A stretch of DNA of 64,000 nt from Gigantopelta aegis (Eukaryota; Mollusca; Gastropoda; Neomphalida; Peltospiridae). A program made the translations under genes and the position numbers. Under the pieces are notes generated by a model. That model was given only the letters and a program-made list of their open reading frames with translations. It did no database searches and had not been told where the DNA came from. Shown in pieces: positions 47,262 to 62,400 of this stretch. Each line of letters starts with the position of its first letter. The stretch's first letter is position 1. Location of the stretch: the NCBI RefSeq assembly GCF_016097555.1, contig NC_054704.1:46802413-46866412 (forward strand), read 5' to 3'.

Positions 47262-47376
47262 TGTAGTCGGAGATCTTATGTATGCACTGTTCCACAGACG
47301 GGAAGGCACATACCACAGCCTTTAACCAGTTGTGATGCACTGGTTGGAACGAAAAAAAATCCAATCCGTTAAATGA
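47262..47376 (-). mobile_element. SINE body fragment
   Basis: CACATACCACAGCCTTTAAC...GTGATGCACTGGTTGGAACG matches the inverse of the SINE A body. Both ends eroded. Confidence 0.5.
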
Positions 47377-48744
47377 ATCCTTATGTGGTATGGCTAAAAA
47401 GATTTCTTAATGACTAGTTGTATAATAAATGAATTTTCATATTTAGAAATATCTTTCTTTCTGGTCATCCTAATACACATTGAATATACACATATTAGTA
47501 CTCCCAGAATACTTGTTAAATAGTAGTTTAAGTTGTTCAAGAATTTCTGTATAAATTGTCTACTTCTAAAATAGAAAATTAATTTTTGAAAATGTCTTAA
47601 CTGCTGTTCAGATGGTACAGAAATTAACCAAAAAAGGCCTCAACCTAAGGATGGAACAAAAATGAAGAAAACCCCAGTAATAAACAAAATGGTAATTACA
47701 AACAAATAAAACATTTAGCAGGTCGAACCGTTTATTACACCATACCATACACATAGAAATGCAACAAACATATTTCCTTGCTTCATGCAACACCCAATGA
47801 GCCACTGTAACAATACACAACTGTTCACACTGCACATTTACAATTAAACTCCATTTCAACTTAATATGTAGTTATTTAGAAACAATTTTGTTTAGTTATT
47901 ATGTAATTTTATGTACATGTATTATATGTAAATGAGATATTACTGTTGTCACATGCTATCAGCTATGTATTGCCAGTTTTATTATTATTATCAGATACAA
48001 GACTTCACAACTGCAGTAAACAAAATAAATAAATACACCGATTGTCCTGCATATACAGATTTTTTTAAATGGATGAATTATAAAATGAGGGAAACAAAGT
48101 GGCGACACCAGAACATTTGAAACGTGATCAACAAGAAAGTCAGAAAATATATTTATAGGCAATACACACAGCAACAAAATATTAAAATTCATATTGTGCT
48201 AAATCAGTTTTTGTTTATTCAATAATGAAACATATTTTGAGATCCAGACTACATGAAATTATTCTTATCTATAACATAATAACCCTTGATTATAAATAAC
48301 TACAAATTAAGCTCTCATGTGCAAACCTGTGAAATGAGATGGGGGAGAGAGAATTCAGAAAAAATTAAAATGATTATTAATTGTTGTGATTATTATAATA
48401 TTCGACACCGCCTTTAGTCATTATAACATGACTTTACCCAGCAACACTATGCACTGCTTGTGACATCACCAACTACCATTATATACAGACAGAACCATGT
48501 TGTAGCCACAAACAAGCGTGTTTCTTAATGCTAGTACATGCTTAATCTTCAATGTACCTAAATTACAGATACATGCCTACTTAATACTTCTATTATGTTC
48601 TGACAAAAAACTCTACTCATGGGTGTCAAGTGTTGTACTAACCAGTTGATAACACACTGAACGCCTCTGTATCGTTTTCTCTTAAATATCCATTATTTAC
48701 AATTCCAGACTAGTCTAGTTTTACACCAATATATGTCCCTCTAA

Positions 48745-49033
48745 CAGGGTTCCCACTTTCAAGCCAAACATTCCCTGAGTTTTTATTATTCCAGAGGTTT
48801 CATTGAAAATATATTAGTCTCCAATTACTCATCTTAAAGGGCGACTTCTAGAAAACTGTAATATATAGTACAATACGGAAACACATTGTAATTTTATTAC
48901 AGTTAAAAACTACAGCATATATGGCACGGTCAGGAATTTCCAACTTGTCCATCAATCTATATAAGCATCTAAAAACTTTGCAATTTCAATGCATTGATAA
49001 ATTTCAAAATTTTCTGAAGCAGTGCGAACCATG
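48745..49033. mobile_element. hAT-like relic
   Basis: CAGGGTTCCCACTTTCAAG at the left, and inverse CATGGTTCGCACTGC at the right. Arms diverged, no clear target duplication. Confidence 0.35.
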
Positions 49034-52000
49034 CTCCCACATCCCCATATCAATGAATTTTTAAAAAAGTAATACAGCTTTTAAGTAAACCAGCAAAAAT
49101 TTAGGTACAATCATTTGGATTAATCTGTTTTATATATTATGCAATCATTGTTTGCAGAAATTAATATCAATTTAGTGTACCAATTGATATTTGTAAAATA
49201 AATGCAAAGTTCATTAAACATTTAAATTATAAAATAATTTTTCCACCCAAGTCTTAAATAAAATTCATTACACAAACAATTCAACTGGAAGGTATCAGTT
49301 TCATTCACATCTTTGGAAGAATTGTGTATTATGTGAGTGGAATTTGGCAATACTTTTCTCCATGATTATCGTAAACACAGACTAAGACTTTAATTTGAGG
49401 AAAAAGTATACTTACGTGTTTTTTTTTAATTTCATTTTCTTTAATTTTATCCAAAGTACAACACACATGGTTCACACAGCTTTGAAAAGAAAAATATTCT
49501 AAGTCCGAGGCAATTTTCTTCTAATTTTGTGTATTTTCTCATATTTGTACCAAGCAGATTTGTGGACATTTGGGTTGTTTAAAAATCATGCCAAGAACTT
49601 GACCATAATTAAAATGTTTGATCTGAATTTACATACAATTACAACGGAATTGCTGATGTACTATGAGAAACAAGATGAATCTAAAATTTTCTGTGAATAA
49701 TTTCTCAGTCAGTGAAATGTTATTATTGTGCTAAAGCATTACAATTATGGAAACCAGCAACTTAACAAATCTGTGTGAAACTCCTTTCTAACTAATGACA
49801 AAAATTAATTAACAATATTAACACATCTATCAATACAAACTGTCAAAACCCAACAGTAAAACTTCACAATTTTATTTGCAAGCTGTTAAAATAAAGGGTT
49901 TTTTTTCAATTAGGTTCAAATTTGTTTTGGGTTGGGTTTTTTACATCAGAGGTAATTAGAAGTTTTACATTTATATTTGACAAACACAAGGTTAGAGATC
50001 CTGTGCAAATTTGAGCATTATTAAAAACTTGCAAACAATATTTGACATTTCTCAACCTTTAACAAAAATTCTAAATGTGTTTTTTTTGTCCACCATATAT
50101 GTGAACTTGATCTTTCTTTGTTTTTTTACAATTTACAGGAACAGGACTATATATATACTGCATAATAAGCACTGTTACAAACAATATTTAACAATCTCAA
50201 CCTTTAAACTTTTAACTAAAATTTTAACTAGTTTTCTTTATCCATGAGCTTAGGTTTTTGGGGGTTGTTTTTTTATAATTTACAAGAACAGGACTATATT
50301 TTCTGCATAAACAAGATAACAAATCAAATTCGGCATTCATTCCCCCTCCCCCAAAGCATACATTTTCATGTTGTAGCACTTAAATTTGACTACAATTTAC
50401 TACAGAATAAACATTAATTCTGCAATTGTTAAAAAACTGAATAATGCATGAATAAATAAATACATTTCAAGTATCAACATATTCAATGTCAACTCATATG
50501 CTACACAAACAACAACAGACACTTTTAAATGTACTTTGAAAATTTGCTTATATATTCATGCCTTTAAATCCCAAACCCCAAGACATCATTTTATTTTATT
50601 ACTTTAGAGATCATTTCGAAAACAAGCATATCCGATACATATGTTTCAGAACTTTCAATGACAAAACATAAAAAGTTTTAAAGAAATTTATGTATCTACA
50701 GATGTCAGATATATTAGTACATGTAGTTACATAGGTCATTCACCAATTAGTTTCAAGTCCAGCCACTGGGCTTGGGATAGACATGCCTGAACCTTGAATA
50801 GGACCTGGGCAGGTAGATAAGACTACAAAGCATGACCAATTAGTCTATATTAGAACTTTACCCAACATTATTCAAGAAGAACCTTTTGCCTCATTTCTAA
50901 GTACATGTTTTGCACCAAGAAAGAAAACAAAAAATTACAAGAAAGTATATTTGTCAAATATAAATGCAATATTTAATTTTAAAACTTATTTTGATGTAAA
51001 TTTTAACGTTTTTGTTATGTAATTATTTTTTTAAAGTAATTGTAATTACAGTACAATACATCACTGACTGAAATATAAAAGATTTTGTAAATATGATCCA
51101 TTTTATTAATTACATATAATCACCTTTCTTATTAAATATGAAACAAGTCGAACTTCAAAAAAACAAACCAAACACTCCAACAACAAAATTTTTACTCACA
51201 AATATCACTTATTTTTTGACAGAGATCAAAAGTAAGTTATATTAATATCAATACCTAGACACATTTCTTTTATACCACAATCCATTTAAATCTTTGCAAG
51301 AAAAGATTTAAGAATTTTTTCTACAATAATCAAAACAGCTCAATCTATCCATGTAGATTTGCAAACACAAGTAAGACCGGTTTTGAACCATTGGAATTCA
51401 TGACATTTAAGACACACATTTAAAAAATAAATAAATTATTAAGTAAAGATTTTAAAGACAAACTTTTATTAACATGTTTTTTTAGACTTACTTTTCAATT
51501 CATATTCGATTTTCATTTTGTATTTTTTATATAGACATCTATATTTTTATTAGTAGGGGCCTATATTTTTAACATTATTATTTTATCAGAATACCTTTTC
51601 CAGAATATATTATTTAAAATTTTATAAAAATGCTGATATTGGTAATTTTCTTCATTTTGTTAATATGTACAACCCAATTAGTATTAGCAATTCAAAACCT
51701 GTCAGTTTTAAGGCATGCAAACATATGATCTATTAGAAACAAAATATAAAATAGTACTAAAATACAATTCAAACTAACTGTTCATCTATGAATGATCAAG
51801 TACTAAATGTACTAATGACAGATTATTGTATATGTTTGAAGAACATTTATCAAAACTTTTACATGTTTTTGTTCAAATTTATTATTATTTTTGTTTAAAC
51901 TTATTCCAAAACCATTTCTCAAAATGGCATAACACTGTGCTTAAACAGATGGAGCACAAAAGACCTGTAATTGTTCCGTTTTAATACGCAATCTTTCCTC

Positions 52001-52988
52001 AATCCTTGTTTAAACACACCTCGAAAGCAGTTTGTTAGAATCTCTTATAAAAAGCTTATAAAACTTTAGACTCCAATTTCTAATGAAGTTACATGTATAC
52101 AATCTGTATGGTGTTACCATGTCATTATTAGATTCTTCAGTCTACAATGTGATAAGCATGGGACCTGGTTATATTCAGTCTTGCCTTTTGATCATCACAG
52201 TTGTATATAAAAAAACATAGACAGCAATATTATTTCTTTCGATGTTAAATATAATGCATATTTAGCATAAATGCCATTCTACAGTTTATAATGTTCTCCA
52301 GAGTTATACTTAATCAATTCAATTACAATACACAATATAATATTATGTAAAATGGTTAATATTTGTAAAATATTTGTGTCATAAAAACAAATATATGGAG
52401 GTGGGATTGTTCAAGGCACTTGTAATGAATTCAGATGGATAGTGTGTATATCTGACAGTAGAGTAATTAGTAGTTGTTAAAAATAAATTGCTTTTAGAGA
52501 CTACTGTGCTTAGTGTGTATGACTATTAACTCCTCAATCCTCAACCCACTTTAGAATAATCAACATAAAAAAATTGACAATCTACTGTGAAAATAGCACA
52601 CAGTGGCAGTTGTTAGCTAAATATATATTTAAATATATATGTACACATACACACACACTCATGTATATACCATTCAACACAATTAAACATGAAAAATACA
52701 ATTAATGTAAAGTTAATAAATATATATTCTGTACAAATACATTAAAACTTGATGAAAAGTATAAAAAGGAAAATAGCTTAAATATTTGTGAAAAAAAAGA
52801 AGGAATCTGTTGAAAAAAGATGGCAACTTTAACAGCAGAGAAGTAACCTGATTTTTATCCCTGATTTTCAAAGGATGATAACAATGCACATATGAATGAC
52901 ATTATGCAACTTCATCACATTGTCCCTGCTATCATAAGCACTGAAATTCATTCAAGTTAAAAAATCCAGATGAAATAAAGTCACAATA

Positions 52989-52994
52989 TTTATT
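52989..52994 (-). terminator. Candidate ATAD2 poly(A) signal
   Basis: AATAAA on the minus strand, about 445 bp beyond the ATAD2 stop. Many other AT-rich matches occur further downstream on this strand, so a much longer 3' UTR is possible. Confidence 0.35.
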
Positions 52995-53437
52995 TAGGCA
53001 AAACATTTGCCTTTCAAAACTGGCCAATCTTGCAGATTGATCTTAAAAGGTGAAGGAGCAGGGGAAAATATAATTAAAAGGAATAAAAAAAATATTAATA
53101 TTGTTAATGTCCACATCAACAAATTTAACCAGTCTTCCAACAAGGACACGCCCTCTCTCTCTCTCTCGAGCATCCATTCCAAGCAAATAATTTTTTTTTT
53201 TTTTTTTTTTTAGAACTTGCATTTTACCCCATATAGTTTAAATATAACCAACCTTTTTTACTTTTAAAGTGTGTTCCAAGAATAGAAACATGATTATGAA
53301 AAGAACACGACATGATACAACTTGTAAGAGTATATGCGACTTCAGTTCATTTGGTCTAAGTAACTTGTGTATGAATAGGAGGTTATAACTATCATTCCTA
53401 ATGAATCTCATGAATGGTGATGTGTGATGAAATGAAG

Positions 53438-56400
53438 CTAGTGCCTGGTTGATGATGGCATTCTTTCATGGATTTCCACTCGCTGTCTTGCATGCACTGT
53501 GAGAGATTCAACTTTCTCTTCCATCTCCTGAAACAAAGAAAAAACTCACAATGAAGCTACAACATATACTATAGAACAGTTGAACTGTTAAGTACCACCA
53601 TACAAGAACTGTCCACCAATAATACTAGAAAGTCAACATATGTGGTGAGTTGAAGAAAATGAAGTCCATCCCAGGTTGCAATTTTAGCAATTGTCACCCA
53701 AGAAAGAGTACAATATATTGGGAGTGAAATTCTGCTATGGCAATTATTTTATTCATATATATCCATATTAATATTCGATATGTTTCCTGGCAATTAAAAA
53801 TCTCGAGATGGCTAGTGATTTTTTTTTCATTTAGTATCCAATTGGCAAGTAAATATAAAGTGCTGCTTTGCACCCTGTATAAGATCAAGCATTTTTAGTA
53901 TCATTAAAAACCACAACAGATGAACTTTTTCTCCAAAGCTTACAACATGCTGGTATTGTACTGCCTGACAATGAACTAAACTTATCTGCTAGATGAGTTT
54001 TTTTTTTTACTTAAGGAACTCCAGTGACTTTTTATTAGCATGATGAGCACTCGCAACTTCACTAATTTCTAAAGTATCATATCATGTCATATTCATTTAA
54101 CCTTAATTTAACATTATAAGCAAAAACCAGTCAAGCAGCAACCTGCTATTGGAGTAAAAGATGCCATCTACTATAATTATGCACACTTTCTGTGGTCAAA
54201 ATGTTTTTAATTATTCTTTTTAACAGAAAACTTAGAAATTGCATTACTTTAATGAGTGCCATAATTTAAGAATCATAAGAAAATTTAAAAATTTATTTTT
54301 TGAAAACTTTCTTTAAAAGAAATCCCAAATCTCACACCAAAAACCCCCTCTTCACAATTACCTTTATTAGATGTGTCTTGTCATTCTGCTTTCGATGTTT
54401 AAACACACATTGACTGAGTACACTGTGCAGCTTTTCCAATCGTCCAACAGTGTAATTGTCTGTGACCAACACAATACGCTGTAACAAATTGTGCAATCTC
54501 TGCTGGTCAACTATCAGAGGTGGTATGGGACTTTCTAAGACCTCCAAAGCTTTTTCTTGATCCTTGGTTTGGATTCGAGTTCTCGTTACACGGAATGCAC
54601 AGCCTGGTCCTAAAATACACAATTCAAGGAGGGCATAATTAATCATAAATAAACAAGACCACTCAACACATTATATTTGCAGCTATATGCCAGACATATG
54701 GTTAAGGACCACACAGATATTGAGAGAGGAAACCCGCTGTCGCCACTTCATGGACTACTCTTTTCGATTAGCAGCAAGGGATCTTTTATATGCACCATCC
54801 CACATACAGGGTAGTACATACAACAGCCTTTAATATACCAGTCGTGGTGCACTGGCTGGAACGAGAAATTAAATAAAACCGATGGACATTATTACAACAT
54901 AAAAATTAATCAACGTCTTCCGTTCGTAACAATTCTTGTCTTAAGTTGAAAGTCAATTGTCATCTGTAAAGAAAGTAAGATATATTCAAGGAAAGTGATC
55001 TTCAGCTTGACTTCATTTTTATTTGCTAATTTGCCAGCTTTTTAATTACTTTTTCTACATTAACACCCCACCCCCCCCCCCCCCCCCCCCTCCACCACCC
55101 TAAATCACTCTCATAAAAACACATATCCCATTTTTCCTTCCTTCAAATAGGTTTGTTTTTTTTCCGTTTAAAGGCACAATCAGGTCAAATATGAGCTCTT
55201 ATGTGTCGAAAAATGCATACCCAGACCACCAACACATCCAGGACATTACATGAGGAAAATTGAAAGTATGCATGAAAATGACAAAATCCAGTGAAAGCAA
55301 ATGTCTAACATATGAAATCTCTTTAGTACATAGAAAACATGTTATAAGTACCTTGTTCTTGTTCCACATTGTTGTATTCAAAAGAATTGGTATTGGTAGT
55401 TTGGTTTGGAGAAATACGATCCGATAACTGCAATACGAAAATATGGTACTAATTAAAAAATAATTAATATTTAGTGTAACATTATTTAAAAAATAAATTA
55501 TCAAAAAATTAATACACCAATAATAAATTCATAGAATGATAAAACTGTCAAGTTAAAATAATATTAAAGCTAAATATGTTGACTGATGAAAGCATTAACT
55601 GTGATCTAAAAGTTTTCTTTTTAACTTCTTACACTGGACAATAACATTTAAAAACAGTGATGTTGTCCAGTTACGACAGCAAAACACAAATTGTGCCGTT
55701 TATCATTATCTACAGTATAAAATTTGGAGGCGAGACTACAGTTATAACAAATTAATGATAGAATATTTTAGCATTTCCCTCACAAATTTCTTTCATATTG
55801 GTTATGTATGCTTTTTTGTAATGTTTAAAATCAATGATAAACATCAAATGAAAAATGGATACATTGCAATAAGAATTTTTTTTTTTTTTCCCCAGGACTG
55901 CTAGAAAGTCTTCAATCAGTCAAGTGTAAATTTACAATGGAGAGGTTTAGATACAGGTTATAAGTGTAAAAGCATTTAACTTGTAATGTTTAGACTTAAA
56001 CATGTAACTTCAATGGTTGTCAATATCAGATCATTGATGTTGGAGGCAGAGGGGGAGGACAGGGGGGCATTGCCCCATCAGCTCTAAAGCTGGAGGGGAC
56101 AGAGTAGGCCTATGTGTTGCCCCCACCCCCAGTTTAAAGATAATCTAAATATAGAATGGAATGAATATTTCATTTTTTTATTACCAACTGTGTGTCACCT
56201 CATATTTAATAACTGGGTCTCCTGCCCCTGTGGCCCAAAATGGAATGTGTTTTGTTTAATTTTTATATATTTGTTTGTCGTGTGTGTGTGTGCATTGTTT
56301 TGTTTTTTTCAGGGGTGTGTGTTGTGTTGTGTTTTAAAAAATTATTACAGAGCATTTAAACAAATAATAATACTGGATAAATAACATAAATAAAGATAAT

Positions 56401-59400
56401 AAAAGATAATAAAACTCAAAACTCAAACACAAATAAAATTAAATAAAAATAAAATTAAAAAGGAAATAAAACAAAGTAAAATAAAATAAATACAAAGCAA
56501 CAAACAAAAAACAGAAAAAAAGAAAGAAAAAGAAAACCAAAACAAATAATATAATAAAATTACCCTAGTTCTTATATAGTAGCGCTATAAAATAATAATA
56601 ATAATATTAACAATAATAAAGTAAATAAATAAATAAGTTAATTAACTAAAAAAAATCATAGTGTATGCCTATAGACCCATTTTATGAACAGATTCATATT
56701 ACATGTTTACAAGGTTGCTAAGTCAATTTTAAATATAACTTTTATTCAAATTAAAGTTAAAGAGAGGATTAAACTTAGTTAAAGTTAGTTAATGAGATAT
56801 TCTTCTATCAAGCAAACTGCACCATAAACAAAAACCAATGACATCATACACAATATCTTAATATTAAAAGTTACAAGTGCTACATGCAACTTTTATCTAA
56901 ACTTCGCTAATATTTAATTAAAAAAAAAATGCTCCAAAACACACCAATACCTTTCCAGCTTTCTCTTTAGCATGATCGACACTATCAACAGAATCCCCAT
57001 TGCTGTCCAGGGAACTTCCCACTCCGCTGTCAAGCACGAGATCGTGCATTTCCGTGGAAGGCAGTGATTTGGCCAAACCTGCTTTGGCAGCAGAATCTGG
57101 CTGGGAAGGTGTGGAGTAATGAGGTGGGGAGCTACCAGACACATTTTTAGGAATGTCTTTACCAGCCGACCCCGAATGTGGTATGAATTCGATCTCGCTG
57201 TCCGAAGAATCGTTTATGTCAACCTGGTTATTCGGAGATCGTTTCGGACTCGTGCTCATTCTCTGCTTCTTTCTTCGTTTTGTGGTGGCCCATATACACT
57301 TCTTCCTTGGTTTCGATTTGGTTTTGACTAATGTGGGACTTTGAGAGTTTTGTATTTCTTTCTTCTGGGAGCCATCGTCTGGGGAAGACTTCTCTGGACT
57401 TTTCTGTCCTCGTTTCTGATCTGACCACTGCTTCTCGACATTGTTCAGAGGCATGTTGAATTCCACGTCTAACCCACGGACACGTCGACTGCACCGTTCA
57501 GACTGAGGATGCATTCTTCTCGCTTTTGGAGTCTCGTAATTTTGCTTGTTCAAGGCCTGGTATATGGGCACTGTGTAGCAGAAGTCTGGAGCAGATTTCT
57601 CAGCATTTTCTCCTGCAAACATAAAATAACGTCCTAACGAGATGCCAGCAACATCATAAAACATTAATTGCAGATTCAAAAATATGCTTTGCTTTTATAG
57701 GATATCGAGGGATTTATCCAGGATATTTCCTACTTCTGATGGGATTGGGAGAAATAGGGCAAGTAACTCATACTTGGGATGTTTTCAGTCCAATAAATAA
57801 TGCGGTACACCAGTGTTAAATTAATTTTAATTAATTAAATTTATACATGTATACTGGGGAATTTTAGTATAGGAATTGGGAATTTTCAGTGCCACTTTCC
57901 TTTGGGAAGGGGCCTATGTTTGGACCCACAGATGCCTGAATCAATCCCTTACACCTAATACTCCAACCCGCCAGACCCAATCATTTTGTTTAAATTTGGC
58001 CAAATTTTGTTTTAGAAAAAGAGTTTTAATTCTCGTATTAAGATTTCCCCATCTTCAGTAAATGCTCACGCTATATTATCTTTATTTAAACTTCAACAAC
58101 GGTGATATATTCTATTAATCTATCCCTCCCAATAGTAATAATCTGTTAGTATAAAACAAATATCAATACAAGATTACAGAAAACAATTTTGATGTGCAGA
58201 CAACAAGTTATACATCAAGCTGTGACACTTACCAAAATGACTATTATGATTTTTAAAATCAACTGGCAAATATTGTTTTAATTGGGTGGTATAAATAATT
58301 TCATGTAATAATTAATATGCTAAAAAATAACCAGTGTTTCTTCAATTCTTTCAAGTTTTTCACTCAGCCAGAGCTAGCCCTGGAAAGAGTATATCTACAA
58401 TAAAGACAAAACACAAATAGTGCCACATAACTTCAAAAAGATAACATAACCATGTAAGAGTACATTACCTCTTCTCTTCCTTGATTCAGCAACTTCTCTA
58501 CAATGCTTTTCAAATTCTGGATCCAGTTCAGTCTTTATCATAGCATGAGCTGTATCTTTTAAGGCACAGGCTCGATGGCGTATTGCACGCCCTGTAATAA
58601 ATACAATTTTTTTTCTATGAATAGCATTTCAAAATTACATTTCTCTCTTTACATCACTTTTGTTAGTAATACATTCTTGACACATAGCTAACACTGTATC
58701 TGTCAAGTAGATTCAGTATTTAAAGGAAAAACAACACTAATGCAATAACTGATGTGTGGCAACATATTTATTAAATTGGTTGGTATATGGGCAATTTTAA
58801 GAATACATCAACCTCAGGGCGAAAATCCAAAACATGCTGATTGTGGCTTATTGTTATTTTGCAAAACCACAGACCCCAGATAGCTAAGCCATACTCCACA
58901 TTCGAAATAGCGGCCTGTGAAAAGCAGTCCATTTTTAAACCTAGCAGGTGAAATAGAAATTCACCGGCTAAAACCACCAAAAAAGAGCAGGTCATGTTTT
59001 TAAGAAATAGCTTTTTAGATGATTATTTGATGTGGTTTTCACACTACCCCATCCCCATGCTGTCTTATTTCCATTAGGCTATATTGTATTTCAAGCTCTG
59101 GTACTGCATAATTTATACTGTTACTCTCTTAATTTAGCTACATTAACATTATCTTAGTGGAATGAAAAAATACATCATTACAAAGACTGCAACTCAAACA
59201 ACTATGTTTTCTGCTAGAGGGCACGAAGTAAAACACTTAAAAATATATTTTTAGAAACATTATAGCAAATGAACTTCTGTTTAAAATTTGTCAAAGTGCA
59301 TGATATGCAGTGACTAATTTCAAACCCATAATCACCTAGTTGGGGCACTTTTGATATGTTTTGTTTTTATTACATACCCTCAAATTATTTTCTGTGGAAA

Positions 59401-62400
59401 AGCCTGACAACATAAGTAAAAAAAAGAAATTGTCATTTAAAACCAAATCAGTGACTCAATATCAATCTATAAGACTGTATAAACAGTTTTCATTGTATTT
59501 CCACAATTCAGGCATATTTTGCCTTTTTCAGGTCTGGTGGTCCAAATGTCGCACACTTTATTTTACAATACAAAAGTTTTTTTGTTATTTTTTTTTATGC
59601 ACACAAATGTTACAAAATTTGATGCCAAACTGAATTCTTGGTTTAGATCTGGTGAAGGTTGAAGGCTCCTTGACAGGAGTTGAATAAATAAATATTTTCC
59701 CCAAAACGATGGTAACAGGCATGACACCTAAGTTAACACATGACTTAAAAGTTAACAAGTGACATCGTAATAGAAGCTAAATGTCAGGCATGTTACCACA
59801 GAATTGCCCATATTAGACTTTGCTTAAAGCAGCCAACACAAATCTGAAATGACTGGTAAACATAATGATACAAGTTAAGAAGTAAGGTAGAACAGAAACC
59901 TGCTGTATCTGTGCTTGGATTGTACTCCAGGGCATTGGAACAGATGAGACCGATGTCACGGAGGAACTCCTGAGTTGAATGGTAGTGATGGAGATCAATC
60001 TTACTCATCATAGTCGACAAGTCCATTGGCTTGTGAATGATGTCATAGTAGTCTGGGGCCTGTACAGATTGTAAAGATGCATTTATGACAATGTCTCAGC
60101 TGTCAAAAAAACGTAATCATAAAGTCAACCCAGATGAGCATTACTTCAAAGAACAATATTGTAAAGGCATGTCCAAATGAATGTACTACTAATTCTGTGA
60201 TCATCATTTTGTATTTGGGCTTCAGATTTCAAATCATCAACTAATTCAAATGAAAGCAGACTGTATTGCCATTGCAAGCTAAACACCAGTATCACTATGT
60301 TACGTTAATTCCATACAGACCTCACCACAAAACAAAATTAGGGGAGTGATTAATTGCTCCCCTGACTTATTATGGGAAACCATATAATATATTAACAAAT
60401 TTAGCATTGGTATTTAATCCTTTTGCAGTATTGTTTTTTAAATTAACATTCTAAGGAGAGCTAAAAATCAGTCTCCATGAATTAGTGTTAGGGGAGTGAT
60501 GGGGAGCCAGCAGGATAGCTCCCCTCAAACAGCAAGGTCTGGTTATATCTTAGTATTTCTGACAGTTAAAGGTAAATATTAAGAAAACCCCCAAAATGCA
60601 ATGAACGTTGATTGAATACATACATCTGCAATATCAACTGGCTTTGTAAATATCCCGAACTTGCGATCTCTACCGAGCTTGTTAAGAATATCCCTGAGAA
60701 AGATTCTGAGTTCCCGAAGAGTAGCATCTTCTTGTTCACGCAACTTCTTTTTTTCCGCTTCAGTTAGCTTTCTTGGCTCAGGTGGTGGTGCTTTAGGCAA
60801 CACCTCCAATAATCGTTTAGCTGAAAAACAAATCAAGAATTAAATGCAAATATGGATAATAAATGTAATCAATAATTCACTTTCTGTAACATTAGCAAAA
60901 TGTTCTAGGTCAATAAATTTATTACCGTATACTTTCCAAAAGAAGAGAGTCGGCTTATACACGGAGGCAACAAATTGGTTCATAAAATTCCGATCGAAAA
61001 CACTCCCGACCCCGACTTACAAATTTTGATCAGACCCTTAGAGCCTTTCACAGCTTATGTAACAATAATTTGTGCACAATATAAATAATACACCCCATCG
61101 TGCAATATTATGTAGTTTTTTGTTCGTGAATGCATTAATAGTTTGATGAATAATAATAAAAATTACTTGTTTTATTGTCATTTCAATGGTAAAAACGTGT
61201 TCCGCCATCTTTGTTTGACACCTCTGTCTATATCATTTTGTAAGCTCTTATTTGATTGGATTTTACAATTTTGTGTAAACAACAGCCATGAACCACAGAA
61301 TCGTTTTTCTGTGTGGAGAGTAAAACAGGGATTAAACATGCCTTAATGAGTTTATTATTTGCTGTCCAGTGAATAATTTAATTACTTATGTGCAATGATA
61401 TGTTGTTAAGCTTGAATTGTTTATTTTCCTGTTATGATTTATCGGTACTAAATTATTTTTGCACGGCATGGAAGACGTTAGCATTGTGATGACGATTACA
61501 GTGTCTGTAATAATTAAAGGGGAAAAAATACAATGAAAAAGAAAAGCACAAGTCTATCTGTTGACAGTATTATTGAAACCAATACAATGAACAACTGGAC
61601 AAAAAATGACTTCGGCTTATACACGAGGCCAATGATTTTGTACTTGATATTTAGGGTTAAACTAAGAGGTCGGCTTATATAAGGCGTCGGCTAAAACACG
61701 GCAATATACGGTACTCCTCTCTACCCAACAAACCTGCCCCAAAAGAAATAACAACAAACATATAAAGCATCTAATCATGAACATAAATCAATTATACTTT
61801 CATAACACGGTCAAACTAAAGAGATGACAAAGGTTTCTATCTGACCATGTTTTATGATGTGGAAATTGTATACCCCATCCTAATATGTAAGACTATAAAA
61901 AATACTCAACAAAAATTAAGTAATGGCCAGAAGACTGGTAATTCTTTGCAAGTCTCATATTATTTTAGCAAGTTTTGATCAAAGATGACTTAAGCATGAT
62001 TTCAGTATAAACAAACAAAAATCTTACACTTGGTGTTATTTTGTGTATTTATGAAAAATAAATAAATATTAGGATTCATAACATGTTGACTCCTAACATA
62101 ACTTGTCATGCCACAACGTTGACGCTTTACAATGTGAGAATCTATATAGTTTTAACAATATTTAAAGAAAAATACTGAAAATATCTAGAGATATATTGAA
62201 TAGGTCCTGTCTTGTATTTAATCTAAAAGCAAATAAAAAACAATTAAAGGGACACACCCTAGTTACGGCTAGTTGTTAACCATTACAGCGTTGTTTTTCG
62301 CTATTAAACCCATTTTTTCACAAATAAAATTGCACTTTACTTACCGTTTATTATTTAGAATATACATTTCCATTCACCTGAAGTGTTTTTTGGTAATCCT

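Larger units (their letters stand above)
44958..53437. other. Convergent intergenic region HADHB-ATAD2
   Basis: Holds the HADHB 3' UTR, a weak SINE relic around 45300-45540, a truncated SINE at 46328-46556, a SINE fragment at 47262-47376 and a hAT-like relic at 48745-49033. The rest, especially 49.1-53.4 kb, is AT-rich single-copy-looking sequence without a supportable gene. Some of it may be ATAD2 3' UTR on the minus strand. Confidence 0.7.

Noticed and set aside
56112-56384. 90-aa frame with CCPHPQF...
   Set aside because: Falls in an ATAD2 intron next to low-complexity A-rich DNA; no homology recognised and no splice continuity.
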